This document shows, one piece after another, positions 49,833-58,682 of a stretch of DNA of 64,000 nt. The notes beneath the pieces were generated by a model. That model saw nothing but the letters and a program-made list of their open reading frames with translations. It was not told where the DNA came from and ran no database searches. The stretch spans positions 92,166-156,165 of the forward strand of contig NZ_LR746530.1 in assembly GCF_902729425.1 (NCBI RefSeq), read 5' to 3'. The first letter of the stretch is position 1; every line of letters begins with the position of its first letter. The position numbers and the translations under genes were made by a program. The DNA is from Magnetospirillum sp. SS-4. Its GTDB lineage: Bacteria > Pseudomonadota > Alphaproteobacteria > Rhodospirillales > Magnetospirillaceae.

Positions 49833-50567
49833 ATGGCCCTCAACCCCGTCGTCATCATTCCGGCCCGCATGCACGCCACCCGCCTGCCGGGCAAGCCGCT
49901 GGCCGACATCCATGGCGAGCCCATGATCGTCCATGTCTGGCGCCGCGCCGTCCAGGCCGGCATCGGGCCGGTGGTGGTGGCCTGCGCCGAGACCGAGGTG
50001 TTCGACGCCGTCCATGCCCATGGCGGCAACGCGGTGATGACCGATCCCGACCTGCCCACCGGTTCGGACCGGGTGTGGCAGGCGCTGTGCGCCATCGATC
50101 CCGAGCACGGCTTCAACGCCGTGGTCAATGTCCAGGGCGACCTGCCCACCATCGATCCGGCGGTGATCCGCGCCGTGTTCACGCCGCTGAAGACCAAGGG
50201 CGTCGACATCTCCACCCTGGTGACCGAGATCGCCGTGGAGGAGGAACGCGCCAACCCCAACGTGGTCAAGGCGGTGGTCGGCCTCGCCCCCGGCCAGGCC
50301 ATCGGCCGGGCGCTGTATTTCTCGCGCGCCACCGTGCCGGCCAATGCCGGACCGCATTACCACCACATCGGGCTGTACGCCTATCGCCGCAAGGCGCTGG
50401 CCAAATTCGTCCAGTTGCCCCAGGGCGTGCTGGAACGGCGCGAGAAGCTGGAGCAATTGCGCGCCCTGGAGAACGGCATGCGCATCGACGCCGCCCTGGT
50501 TGACACCGTTCCGCTGGGTGTCGATACTCCCGCCGACCTCGAACGGGCCCGCGCCCTGCTGCGCTGA
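49833..50567 (+). CDS. kdsB: 3-deoxy-manno-octulosonate cytidylyltransferase
   Basis: The 244-residue enzyme makes CMP-KDO for lipopolysaccharide inner core. PARMHATRLPGKPL is the nucleotide-binding signature; VMTDPDLPTGSDRV, VVNVQGDLPTIDP and HHIGLYAYRRKAL are further conserved blocks. The ATG at 49833 follows GGAA at six bases; an in-frame ATG at 49797 would add 12 residues. A weak TATATG at 49794-49799 could be its -10 element, which would favour the later start. pheA follows 14 bases after the stop. Confidence 0.96.
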   Translation: MALNPVVIIPARMHATRLPGKPLADIHGEPMIVHVWRRAVQAGIGPVVVACAETEVFDAVHAHGGNAVMTDPDLPTGSDRVWQALCAIDPEHGFNAVVNVQGDLPTIDPAVIRAVFTPLKTKGVDISTLVTEIAVEEERANPNVVKAVVGLAPGQAIGRALYFSRATVPANAGPHYHHIGLYAYRRKALAKFVQLPQGVLERREKLEQLRALENGMRIDAALVDTVPLGVDTPADLERARALLR

Positions 50568-50581
50568 ACGGTGAATTCCAA

Positions 50582-51439
50582 ATGACCAGCACCCCCGATC
50601 CCAGCCGCGCCATTTCCTTCCAGGGTGAGCCCGGCGCCTATTCGCATCTGGCCTGCCGCAACGCCTATCCGGCCATGCAGCCGCTGCCCTGCGCCACCTT
50701 CGAGGACACCTTCGCCGCCGTGCGCGAGGGCCGCGCCCGCTATGCCATGATCCCCATCGACAATTCGGTGGCGGGGCGGGTGGCCGACGTGCATCACCTG
50801 ATGCCCTATGCCGGGCTGCACATCATCGGCGAGCATTTCGAGCGCATCAGCCACCATCTGCTGGCGGTGCCGGGCGCCTCGCTGGAAACCATCAAGACGG
50901 TGAAAAGCCACGTCCACGCCCTTGGCCAGTGCCGCAACCTGATCCGCGAACTGGGCCTGAAGATCGTGGTCGGCGCCGACACCGCCGGCTCGGCCGCCGA
51001 GATCGCCGAGCGCAAGGACCCCTCGGTCGCCGCCATCGCCTCGGAACTGGCGGCGGAGGCCTATGGCCTGGTGTCGCTGAAGGCCGGCATCGAGGATGCC
51101 GAGCACAACACCACCCGCTTCGTGGTCATGGCCAGGGACGCGCTGGAGCCCAACCCCAACCAGCCCTGCATCACCACCTTCGTGTTCCGGGTGCGCAACG
51201 TGGCGGCGGCACTGTACAAGGCGCTGGGCGGCTTCGCCACCAACGGCATCAACATGACCCGGCTGGAAAGCTACATGGTGGGCGGCGAGTTCGCCGCCAC
51301 CCAGTTCTTCGCCGACGTGGAGGGCCACCCCGCCAACCGCAACCTGCGCCAGGCGCTGGAGGAACTGGACTTCTTCAGCCACGAGGTGCGGATACTCGGG
51401 GTCTATCCGCTGCACCCCTACCGCATGCGGTCCAGGTGA
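50582..51439 (+). CDS. pheA: Prephenate dehydratase
   Basis: The 285-residue monofunctional enzyme converts prephenate to phenylpyruvate for phenylalanine synthesis. The catalytic domain runs from SFQGEPGAYSHLA through IPIDNSVAGRV to the invariant NTTRF motif. A C-terminal ACT domain follows, with FATNGINMTRLESYMVGG; the usual ESRP of Phe-binding ACT domains is replaced by ESYM, so feedback sensitivity may differ. No chorismate mutase domain is present. Its stop codon is directly adjacent to the stop of the convergent reductase gene. Confidence 0.95.
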   Translation: MTSTPDPSRAISFQGEPGAYSHLACRNAYPAMQPLPCATFEDTFAAVREGRARYAMIPIDNSVAGRVADVHHLMPYAGLHIIGEHFERISHHLLAVPGASLETIKTVKSHVHALGQCRNLIRELGLKIVVGADTAGSAAEIAERKDPSVAAIASELAAEAYGLVSLKAGIEDAEHNTTRFVVMARDALEPNPNQPCITTFVFRVRNVAAALYKALGGFATNGINMTRLESYMVGGEFAATQFFADVEGHPANRNLRQALEELDFFSHEVRILGVYPLHPYRMRSR

Positions 51440-52171
51440 CTACCGCCGCATCCTGCGGAACAGCGGCCACGGCAACAGCCTGAGAATCAGCGCCGCCAGC
51501 AGCCAGCGGCGCGGCAGATAGGCCATGCCGGACGGACCGCCCAGGCGCGCGACCATGGCGCGGGCCACGGCTTCCGGGCGGACCACCAGCGGACCGGGAC
51601 GCTCGTTTCCCAGCATGGTGGTGTCCATGAAGCCGGCCCGATAGAACTGGACGCGGCAACCGCCACCGTCCAGGCGATGCCGCAACGCCTCGAAATAGAA
51701 TTCCAGGCCGCGCTTGGCCGAACCGTAGACCATGTTGCGCGAACGGCCGCGAACGGCGGCCACCGACCCCACTCCCACCAGATGGGACTGACCGTTCCGC
51801 ATCAGGTCGGGCAGGAAGGCGTTGATGATCGATGCCGGCCCGGTGAGGTTGACGTCGATCAGGCGGCGCAGCGCCACATCCTCCATGATTCCGGCATCGG
51901 CGTCATCGCCTAGACCGGCAACCATGAACAACGCATCGAGTCCCCCCATCCGTTCCAGCACCCCGGTCCGCAGTTCCGCAACGTCGGGGGCGGCCAGATC
52001 CGCCTCCAGCCACTGGACGCGGGCATCGAAGCGTATGGAGAGATCGCGGGCCACCGGGTCGAGATCGCGGCCGTCGCGGGCCACCAGCATCACCTCGTGC
52101 CCGGCCTCGGCCAGACAGCCGGCCAGGGCGCGGCCCAGTCCGGCCGAGGCGCCGATCACCACCGCCTTCAC
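51440..52171 (-). CDS. DprE2-like short-chain dehydrogenase/reductase
   Basis: The 243-residue classical SDR has the cofactor motif VIGASAGLGRALAG, a VNLTG strand, Ser in GVGSVAAVRG and YGSAK as catalytic Tyr/Lys. The C-terminus is hydrophobic and basic (WLLAALILRLLPWPLFRRMRR), suggesting membrane association. It overlaps the upstream DprE1-like oxidase gene by ATGA. That pairing is the arrangement of mycobacterial DprE1/DprE2, which together invert C2' of decaprenylphosphoryl-ribose, with DprE2 reducing the keto intermediate. Assignment as a polyprenyl-phosphosugar keto-reductase is inference from this pairing. Confidence 0.75.
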   Translation of the reverse strand: MKAVVIGASAGLGRALAGCLAEAGHEVMLVARDGRDLDPVARDLSIRFDARVQWLEADLAAPDVAELRTGVLERMGGLDALFMVAGLGDDADAGIMEDVALRRLIDVNLTGPASIINAFLPDLMRNGQSHLVGVGSVAAVRGRSRNMVYGSAKRGLEFYFEALRHRLDGGGCRVQFYRAGFMDTTMLGNERPGPLVVRPEAVARAMVARLGGPSGMAYLPRRWLLAALILRLLPWPLFRRMRR

Positions 52172-53481
52172 AGCCCGATCCTCCGCGACAGCGAGGACTG
52201 CATCAGCCGGTCGGGATCAAAGGCCAGCAGGCGGGACCGGAACGTCTCCAGCCCGGAATACTGCGCCGCCACGGCGGCGGCGGGCAGGCGGGCGTCCTTC
52301 AAGATGTTGGCGCGGCAGCCCAGTTCGACGTCCAGCGCGTCGAGATCGGCGAACAGCGCCAGGGCGGCGCGCCCCCGCGCCACCTCGATGGCGAGGCTGA
52401 GCCCGTCGCCCTCGAAACGCAGCAGGCACGGCGCGCCGCCGAACGGCTTCATCACGCACAACCCCGGCGTGACCGAGTGACGGTCGAGCAGATGGCGCAG
52501 GCGGGCGATGTAGGCTTCGGCCATGTCCCAGGGGATCAGGGTCTGATGCTCGATGAAGCCGTTACGGCCATAGAGATAGAAATATTCGGGATTGGCCGCG
52601 AAGGGGAAGGTGGCGGCGGCGGCGTCCTGGCTCTTGGTGCCGCGCCACCGCCACGCCTGCATCCGGTTGAGGACGGCGATACCGGCACGGTTCATCACGC
52701 CCACCGGCAAGGCACGACGGTCCTGATCCAGTGCCCGGCAACGCCCCGGAATGGCGGCGACCTTCGGTTCATCCAGGTGACGGCCGACAAACACCAGCCC
52801 GGCGCCGGATCGGCCGGGCATCGCCAGATCGTGCCAGGAATACAGCAGGTCGGCCCCGTCCTTGCGGACCGCCAGAATTTCCGCCGCCTGCTCCAGCGAG
52901 TCCACCTTGACCGGCTCGGTCACCACCGGCCCGCCCGGCAGCGGCAGCAGCCGCAGGGTGACCGACAAAATCCAACCGGTCAGGCCAAAACCGCCGATGG
53001 TCAGCTCCAGCAGGTCGGGCCGTTCATCCGCCGACAGGCGCAACCGGCCATGGGCGGGATGGGCCAGTTCCAACGCCGTCACCCAACGACCGAAGCAGCC
53101 ATGGGCCAGCGGATTCTTGCCGTGGACGTTGCCGGCGACGCAGCCGCCGACGGTGATGTCGGGATAACCCGGCTGCACCGCCACCAGCCAGCCGCGCGGC
53201 GCCAGGAACTCGAACAGACGGCCCAGGGTGATGCCGGCCTCGACGGTGATGGCGCCCTGGACCGGGTCGAAATCCAGGATGCGGTCGAAACGACGCATCT
53301 CGACGCTACGCACACCCTCGCCGAAGCTGGCGCCGGCCAACGACAATCCGGCCCCCATGGGAATGCATGCCCCCTGCGGCATCCGGTCGAAAAAGCGGTA
53401 GCGGTCAGGGCTTTCACGCCAGCCCAGCGCGCTTTCGCCAAAGCCCAGGCAGTGGAAAAGACGCCGGGCGGGAACCGTCAT
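52168..53481 (-). CDS. DprE1-like FAD-dependent oxidase
   Basis: The 437-residue product has a VAO-type FAD domain with the DprE1 layout: MGAGLSLAGASFGEG, VEAGITLGRLFEFL, VQPGYPDITVGGCVAGNVHGKN in two adjoining motifs, then HGCFGRWVTALEL and the GGFGLTGWI loop. HGKN and the following G-x-FG match DprE1 closely. ANILKDARL near the C-terminus has a Lys in the place of the DprE1 active-site Lys. DprE1 oxidises the 2'-hydroxyl of a polyprenyl-phosphate pentose. It overlaps both neighbours by ATGA, so it is tightly coupled to the reductase and radical SAM genes. The sugar substrate is unknown. Confidence 0.8.
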   Translation of the reverse strand: MTVPARRLFHCLGFGESALGWRESPDRYRFFDRMPQGACIPMGAGLSLAGASFGEGVRSVEMRRFDRILDFDPVQGAITVEAGITLGRLFEFLAPRGWLVAVQPGYPDITVGGCVAGNVHGKNPLAHGCFGRWVTALELAHPAHGRLRLSADERPDLLELTIGGFGLTGWILSVTLRLLPLPGGPVVTEPVKVDSLEQAAEILAVRKDGADLLYSWHDLAMPGRSGAGLVFVGRHLDEPKVAAIPGRCRALDQDRRALPVGVMNRAGIAVLNRMQAWRWRGTKSQDAAAATFPFAANPEYFYLYGRNGFIEHQTLIPWDMAEAYIARLRHLLDRHSVTPGLCVMKPFGGAPCLLRFEGDGLSLAIEVARGRAALALFADLDALDVELGCRANILKDARLPAAAVAAQYSGLETFRSRLLAFDPDRLMQSSLSRRIGL

Positions 53482-54962
53482 CCCGCCATCCGCATGTTGG
53501 TCTTGATCAGCTTGATGGCGCCCTTGGCCTTGGACATGAACTGATAGAGCGAGCCGGTCTGGATCACGCTGCGCAGAATGTAGCGCGGCCGGAAATAAAA
53601 GCGGCGATAGGACCATTTCTGAAGATTGACCAGGGTGGCGAGGTCCATGAACTCGTTCCAGTGATCGACGATGAAGTCCTTGGACGGCGCCTTGGCGAAA
53701 TCCTGCCAACGGCCGGCGGCGATCACCCCCTGCCTGACCGCGTTCTCATACATCTCGGTATTGGGATAAAGCTTGAGGACCGACACCTGGGCGTAATCGG
53801 GGTCCAGTTCCATCAGGAATTCGATGTTGCGCCTGACGTCGGCCGGGGTCTTCTCGAACGGCTGGCCGATGATGAAATCGGCGACGGTGAGGATGCCCAG
53901 CTCGCGGCACCACATGAAGGCGTTGCGCACCTTCTCGGTGGTGGTGGCCTTCTTGAGGATCTTCAGTCCCTCGTCGCTGCCGGTCTCGACGCCGAACGAG
54001 ATCATCCGCAACCCCGAAGCCTTGGCGCGGACCAGCGAGGCGCGGCTGACGGTATTGACCCTGCCGCGGAAATCCCAGGTGATCTTCAGCTTGCGGCGGT
54101 CCAGTTCGTCGCAGAACGCCAGCACCTTCTTCTCGTTGATGTTGAACAGATCGTCGTAGAAACGGAATTCCTTGTAGCCCATGGCCAGGCATTCCTCGAT
54201 CTCGTCGCAGACGCTGGCCGGCGAACGTTCGCGGTAGCTCTTGATGGGAACGTCGCAGAAGGTACAGAGATAGGGGCACCCCCGCGACGACAAGATGGTG
54301 GCCAGATCGTCGGTCGAGCCGATGATGTTGTGATAGCGGTATTGGCGGATGTACTTGCGGTTGACGCGAGGCAGGCTCTCCAGGTCGTCGACATAGGCGG
54401 CCGGCACGTTGACGCGGGCCAGGAACCGCTTGTCGCGCACCGGGTTGTTGAGGTGATGCTTGATGGTCTCGCTGGTATAGACGCCCTTGATGTGGGTAAA
54501 GTCCTCGCCCTTCTCCAGGCAATCGACCAGCTGGGTGAACACCTCTTCGCCTTCGCCCACCACCACCGAATCGAATTCCGGCAGTTCAGCCGCCTCCTTC
54601 GGATAGGCGATGGGATGATGACCGCCCAGGCAGAGGTGGACGTGGGGCACCACCTCGCGGATCAGCCGCGCCGTCAGCACCACGTCCATCAGGCAGACGG
54701 TGAAGCTGGTGATGCCGGCCACGTCGGGACGGATCTCCTCGATATAGGCCTTCAACTCCGGATACCCGATGCGCTCGGCGACGCAATCCTTGAAGAACAG
54801 CTGGTGACCGGTGGTCCTGGCCTCCAGATGCGACAGCACGTACAGCGCCCCCAGCGGCGGAAAGTCGCCGAACGAATCGGCCTCCAGAAACTCCTCACCC
54901 TTTTCGTCGGGGTTCTCGATGACCTTGTTCCGATCCGGGGGGTTGATGATCAGGATGCGCAT
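53478..54962 (-). CDS. B12-binding-domain radical SAM protein
   Basis: The 494-residue product has an N-terminal cobalamin-binding-type domain (MRILIINPPDRNK, then FPPLGALYVLSHLE, PDVAGITSFT, LCLGGHHP and VVVGEGEEVF). A radical SAM barrel follows, with the cluster motif C-PYL-C-TF-C after ILSSRG. Members carry out C-methylation, ring contraction, thiolation-like or other radical chemistry, often on lipids, sugars or antibiotics; the reaction here cannot be assigned. The start MRILII is chosen because the Rossmann strand begins there. It overlaps the DprE1-like gene and lies eight bases after the methyltransferase gene. Confidence 0.82.
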   Translation of the reverse strand: MRILIINPPDRNKVIENPDEKGEEFLEADSFGDFPPLGALYVLSHLEARTTGHQLFFKDCVAERIGYPELKAYIEEIRPDVAGITSFTVCLMDVVLTARLIREVVPHVHLCLGGHHPIAYPKEAAELPEFDSVVVGEGEEVFTQLVDCLEKGEDFTHIKGVYTSETIKHHLNNPVRDKRFLARVNVPAAYVDDLESLPRVNRKYIRQYRYHNIIGSTDDLATILSSRGCPYLCTFCDVPIKSYRERSPASVCDEIEECLAMGYKEFRFYDDLFNINEKKVLAFCDELDRRKLKITWDFRGRVNTVSRASLVRAKASGLRMISFGVETGSDEGLKILKKATTTEKVRNAFMWCRELGILTVADFIIGQPFEKTPADVRRNIEFLMELDPDYAQVSVLKLYPNTEMYENAVRQGVIAAGRWQDFAKAPSKDFIVDHWNEFMDLATLVNLQKWSYRRFYFRPRYILRSVIQTGSLYQFMSKAKGAIKLIKTNMRMAG

Positions 54963-54970
54963 GGACCTGC

Positions 54971-55693
54971 CTATTTCTGCCAGACGGCGAGGACGGAGCG
55001 GCCGAAGGAATACCCGGCCAACGGGTCGGCCAGACGTGACAATGGCACCATCAGACGGTCCCAGGTCAACACTTGGCTTTGTGTGGGCATTCCCGACCGC
55101 AGCAGCAGGCGGTTGGCCAGCGAGGCCAGCAGCCCCACCGAATCCAGATAGCGGACCCGGACCGGCCGCGCCGCCGACGGAGCGATCGCCAGCAGGCCGG
55201 CGCGATGATAGCGGCGGAAGTGCCCGACCGCCTCGTCGAACGGAGTGAACAGCCACGCAAATGCCGGCGACAATACGATCAGATGGCCGCCGGGCCGCAG
55301 CAACCGCCATGCCCCCTCAAGCTCGGCCGCGTCGTGCTCGATATGCTCCAGCACGTCGATATAGACGACGCTGTCGCAGCAGGCCTCCCGCCCCTGGGCC
55401 AGAAGATCGGCGACGATTCCAGCTTCGACCCGGCAGGCGGCGGGCAGGCGGCCGGCGGCGATGCCGTCCCCGATGGCGGCGGCCATGGCCGGATCGGGTT
55501 CGAGGCACAGCCACGAGCGTTGCCCGGAAAACAGCAGGGCGGTGGTCCCCCCCAGGCCGGCCCCCACCTCGATGGCCTCGTCTCCGAGATAGGGCCGGAT
55601 CTGGCCGGCGAAATAGCGCTTCCAGTTCAGGGCATGGGCGAACAGCGTCAGTTCGGCGCCCTGGTAGTCCATGGTGGTGGCGGAATCGCTCAT
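54971..55693 (-). CDS. Class I SAM-dependent methyltransferase
   Basis: The 240-residue product has methyltransferase motif I EVGAGLGGTTALL, acidic LEPDP after strand 2, and motif IV-like VVYIDVLEHIEHD, followed by LLRPGGHLIVLSP. This is the Methyltransf_11/23 pattern often found in glycan clusters. It starts inside the stop of the upstream glycosyltransferase gene (ATGA). It may methylate the sugar or lipid made by the operon; the acceptor is unknown. Confidence 0.85.
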   Translation of the reverse strand: MSDSATTMDYQGAELTLFAHALNWKRYFAGQIRPYLGDEAIEVGAGLGGTTALLFSGQRSWLCLEPDPAMAAAIGDGIAAGRLPAACRVEAGIVADLLAQGREACCDSVVYIDVLEHIEHDAAELEGAWRLLRPGGHLIVLSPAFAWLFTPFDEAVGHFRRYHRAGLLAIAPSAARPVRVRYLDSVGLLASLANRLLLRSGMPTQSQVLTWDRLMVPLSRLADPLAGYSFGRSVLAVWQK

Positions 55694-56640
55694 TCGACCA
55701 GCGTGTCGATGCTTTGCACGTACATGTCGGCGTGCAGATGGGGAATCATCGGCATGTTGCTGCGTTCCTGCAAGGTCAGCAGGCTGGTGGACAGCAACCC
55801 GAACAGCACCGTCAACAGCGACAGCGCCAGAAAACCGATCATGTTCGACGCCCAGCCCGGAATCATCCAGTCGCTGCCGCTGAAGCGGATGATCACCACG
55901 CCCAGGGCGGCGATGCCCGTCACCGCCATGGCCGCCAGCGACAACCGCACCAGGACCGTATCGGAAAAGACGGTGATGGCCTGCATCCCATGCAGGATCA
56001 GGCTGACGAAATTCATCTTGGGCTGCCCCTCGTAGCGCCGCCCGCGAATGGTGGAAACGGTGTGGATGGGCAATTTGGAACGCAGGCAGGTGGCCGGCAG
56101 GCTGTTCCACAGATTAGGCATGAAGGACAGCCGCCGCGCCGCCGCCACCGTCATGGCCGAATAATTGCCGAATGACAGCCCGACTCCGGTCAGGCGGCGG
56201 AACAGCGACTTGTAGATGGCGTAGAACACCCGAAACACCCTGCCTTCGGAGCGCTTGGCCCGATGCGCCAGCACGATGGGCGCCTGACGCCGGGCCAGTG
56301 CCTCCAGCAGGCGGGGCAGGTCGGCGGGATCGTCCTCGCCGTCGCCATCCATCACCACCACGGCATCGACGCCGTCGCGCTTGGAGGCCAGGCTGAGACC
56401 GATGGTGATCGCCTTCTGATGGCCCAGATTGCAGGCAAGGCGGACAATGTCCACTCGCGCCACCCGCTGGAAGGCCGAACCGGCCCATTGGGCACGGTCC
56501 ACCTCCACCGACGATCCGTCGTCGATCGCCAAAATCGTGGCACTGCCATCGAAGCCGGCAAGAGTGGCGTCGATATCATTGACGAGATGGCGAAACGACG
56601 CCCAGTCATTGAAGATCGGAATGACGAAAAGAATATTCAT
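55690..56640 (-). CDS. GtrB/DPM1-like polyprenyl-phosphate glycosyltransferase (GT2)
   Basis: The 316-residue product is a GT-A glycosyltransferase: VIPIFNDW, ILAIDDGSS, NLGHQKAITIGLSLA, the metal-binding MDGDGEDDP, and RRLTGVGLSFGNYSAM. Two membrane helices follow (about residues 231-255, VRLSLAAMAVTGIAALGVVI, and 265-290, MIGFLALSLLTVLFGLLSTS). GtrB/DPM1-type enzymes move a sugar from a nucleotide donor to polyprenyl phosphate at the membrane. A Met at 56652 would add four residues; neither start has a clear ribosome binding site. It is the first gene of the minus-strand operon. Confidence 0.85.
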   Translation of the reverse strand: MNILFVIPIFNDWASFRHLVNDIDATLAGFDGSATILAIDDGSSVEVDRAQWAGSAFQRVARVDIVRLACNLGHQKAITIGLSLASKRDGVDAVVVMDGDGEDDPADLPRLLEALARRQAPIVLAHRAKRSEGRVFRVFYAIYKSLFRRLTGVGLSFGNYSAMTVAAARRLSFMPNLWNSLPATCLRSKLPIHTVSTIRGRRYEGQPKMNFVSLILHGMQAITVFSDTVLVRLSLAAMAVTGIAALGVVIIRFSGSDWMIPGWASNMIGFLALSLLTVLFGLLSTSLLTLQERSNMPMIPHLHADMYVQSIDTLVE

Positions 56641-56652
56641 GGAACCATGCAT

Positions 56653-56789
56653 CGCCGGATTTGCAGCGGCAGAATACGACGTATCCCCCCCCGCTGTTCA
56701 AGTTTTCGTTTCGGCCGGCCCGGGCTTGCCGCTGAGGATGCGGCAGAGTACAAGCATCCCCATGCGCAACCGGCCGGAATCATCCTGAC
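56653..56789. promoter_or_regulatory. Divergent promoter region of the two glycan operons
   Basis: This 137-bp spacer separates two five-gene operons reading outward. It is locally A+T-richer around 56715-56730. On the minus strand TTGAAC (revcomp of 56697-56702) and TATTCT (revcomp of 56672-56677) are 19 bases apart, a possible weak promoter. No clear operator was seen. Confidence 0.4.
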
Positions 56790-58682
56790 ATGTGCGGCCT
56801 CGCCGGCCTTTTCCTGCCCCGGACCGTTCCCGTGGTCGAGGCCGACATCGCCGCCATGCTGGCGGTGATGCGCCATCGCGGCCCCGACGGCGCCGGCCGC
56901 CACGTCTCGGACGACCGCCGGTTCCAGGCCGGCTTCACCCGCCTCGCCATCATCGACCTCGCCACCGGCGACCAGCCGCTGGTCCGGAACGGCGGCGAGA
57001 CCGTGCTGCTGGGCAATGGCGAGGTCTACAACTACCGCAAACTGCGTTCGGAGTTGAGTATCCGGGGCCATGTCTTCCGCACCCAGGGCGACATGGAAGC
57101 GGCGCTGGAATGCTTCATCGCCCGGGGACGGGGCTTCGTCCACGACCTCAACGGCATGTACGCCATGGCGCTGTACGAGCGCTCGTCCCACCGCCTGCTG
57201 CTGATCCGCGACCGCCTGGGCGTCAAGCCGCTGTACTGGGCGAAAGCGGCGGGCGGCGGCATCGTCTTCGCCTCCGAGATCAAGGCGCTGTTCGCCTCGG
57301 GCCTGATCGCGCCCCGGATCGACCAGGACGCGGTGGCCACCTTCCTGGCGCACGGCTACGTGCCGGCGCCGGCCACCCTCTATGGCGGGGTGTTCAAGCT
57401 GCCGCCGGCCTCGATCCTGAGCGTCGAATCCGATGGCACCATCGCGGTCGAGCGCTATTGGCGGCCTGCTCCCGCCGCCGGCCTGCCCACCGACGAGGCC
57501 GGCATCCGCGCCCATCTGGTGGAGATCCTGGACGACGCGGTGGGGCTGCAACTGCGCTCGGACGTGCCGGTGGGCGCCATGCTGTCGGGCGGCCTGGATT
57601 CCGGGCTGCTGGTGGCGCTGGCGGCCGGGCGGCTGGACCGGCCGCTGAAGACCTATACCGTGCGCTTCCTGGGGGCCGGCGTCGACGAGACGCCGCTGGC
57701 GGCGGCGGTGGCACAGCGCTACGGCACCGACCACACCGTGTTCGAGCTGGAGACCGGCAGCGCCGCCCAATTGCTGCCCCGCCTCGCCTGGCACGCCGAC
57801 GAGCCGTTGGCCGACGCCTCGCTGCTGCCCAATCACCTGATCAATCAGGTGATTGGCCGCGAAACCCGGGTGGTGCTGAACGGCACCGGCGGCGACGAAC
57901 TGTTCGCCGGCTACGGCCGCTATTTCCGGCTGCCGGTGGAAGCCCGCTGGCTGCGCCTGCCGCGACCACTGCGCCGGCTGGCCGAATCCCTGGTGGGGAC
58001 CGTCAACCCCTTCCTGGCGTGGCAACTGGCCCGCGCCGAAAAGTTCGACACCGATCGCGGCGGCTATTTGCACGACCATTCCACCTTGTTTCCGCCGCCG
58101 GTCCGCGCCCTGCTGGGCGGCAGCCTGCCCGGCGCGGCGCCGGCCCAGTCGCGCTTCTTCGCCGAGTTCGCCGGCCCCGCCGACAGCGGCGCGCTGTATG
58201 CCGAGTTGCAGACCTATCTGCCGGAAGACCTGCTGTGCCTGCTGGACCGCACCACCATGGCCCATTCGGTGGAGGGCCGGGTGCCGCTGCTGGACCACCG
58301 GCTGGTGGAGGCCGCCCTGGCGGTGCCGCCCGCCATCCGCACCCCCGGCGGCCGCCAAAAGGCGCTGGAACGCGCCATCGCCGCCGATTACCTGCCCGAG
58401 GCGCTGCTGAGCGCCCCCAAGCAGGGCTTCGCCTCGCCGGTGCCGGCCTGGTTCGCCCAGGGCGGGCTGACGCCGCTGGCGCGGCGGCTGCTGACCCGGA
58501 AGGAAACCCTGGAGCGCGGCTGGTGGAGCCGGGACGGCATCGAACGCCTGCTGCGTGATCCCGGCCGCCACGCCTTCCGCCTTTACGCCCTGCTGGCGCT
58601 GGAGCTGACGGTGCGGCTGCATGTGGAAGGATCGCATGCCGAGGCGCCCGCCTTCGGACTGGCGGAGATGGCCGATGGCTGA
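56790..58682 (+). CDS. asnB: Asparagine synthase (glutamine-hydrolysing)-like amidotransferase, copy 1
   Basis: The 630-residue product starts MCGLAG with Cys2 as the class II glutaminase nucleophile. Conserved glutaminase motifs are MRHRGPDGAG, RLAIIDL and NGEVYNY; the synthetase half has the ATP-pyrophosphatase loop MLSGGLDSGLL, GTGGDELFAGYGRYF and SVEGRVPLLDHRLVE. Such enzymes make asparagine or, in glycan clusters, amidate sugar carboxylates. The linkage to glycosyltransferases favours the latter but does not prove it. It is the first gene of the plus operon, and the next gene starts eight bases before its end. Confidence 0.88.
   Translation: MCGLAGLFLPRTVPVVEADIAAMLAVMRHRGPDGAGRHVSDDRRFQAGFTRLAIIDLATGDQPLVRNGGETVLLGNGEVYNYRKLRSELSIRGHVFRTQGDMEAALECFIARGRGFVHDLNGMYAMALYERSSHRLLLIRDRLGVKPLYWAKAAGGGIVFASEIKALFASGLIAPRIDQDAVATFLAHGYVPAPATLYGGVFKLPPASILSVESDGTIAVERYWRPAPAAGLPTDEAGIRAHLVEILDDAVGLQLRSDVPVGAMLSGGLDSGLLVALAAGRLDRPLKTYTVRFLGAGVDETPLAAAVAQRYGTDHTVFELETGSAAQLLPRLAWHADEPLADASLLPNHLINQVIGRETRVVLNGTGGDELFAGYGRYFRLPVEARWLRLPRPLRRLAESLVGTVNPFLAWQLARAEKFDTDRGGYLHDHSTLFPPPVRALLGGSLPGAAPAQSRFFAEFAGPADSGALYAELQTYLPEDLLCLLDRTTMAHSVEGRVPLLDHRLVEAALAVPPAIRTPGGRQKALERAIAADYLPEALLSAPKQGFASPVPAWFAQGGLTPLARRLLTRKETLERGWWSRDGIERLLRDPGRHAFRLYALLALELTVRLHVEGSHAEAPAFGLAEMADG

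Noticed and set aside
54963-55310. N-terminal extension of the radical SAM gene
   Set aside because: The extra sequence overlaps the methyltransferase gene in another frame and is low-complexity; the B12-type fold starts at MRILII.
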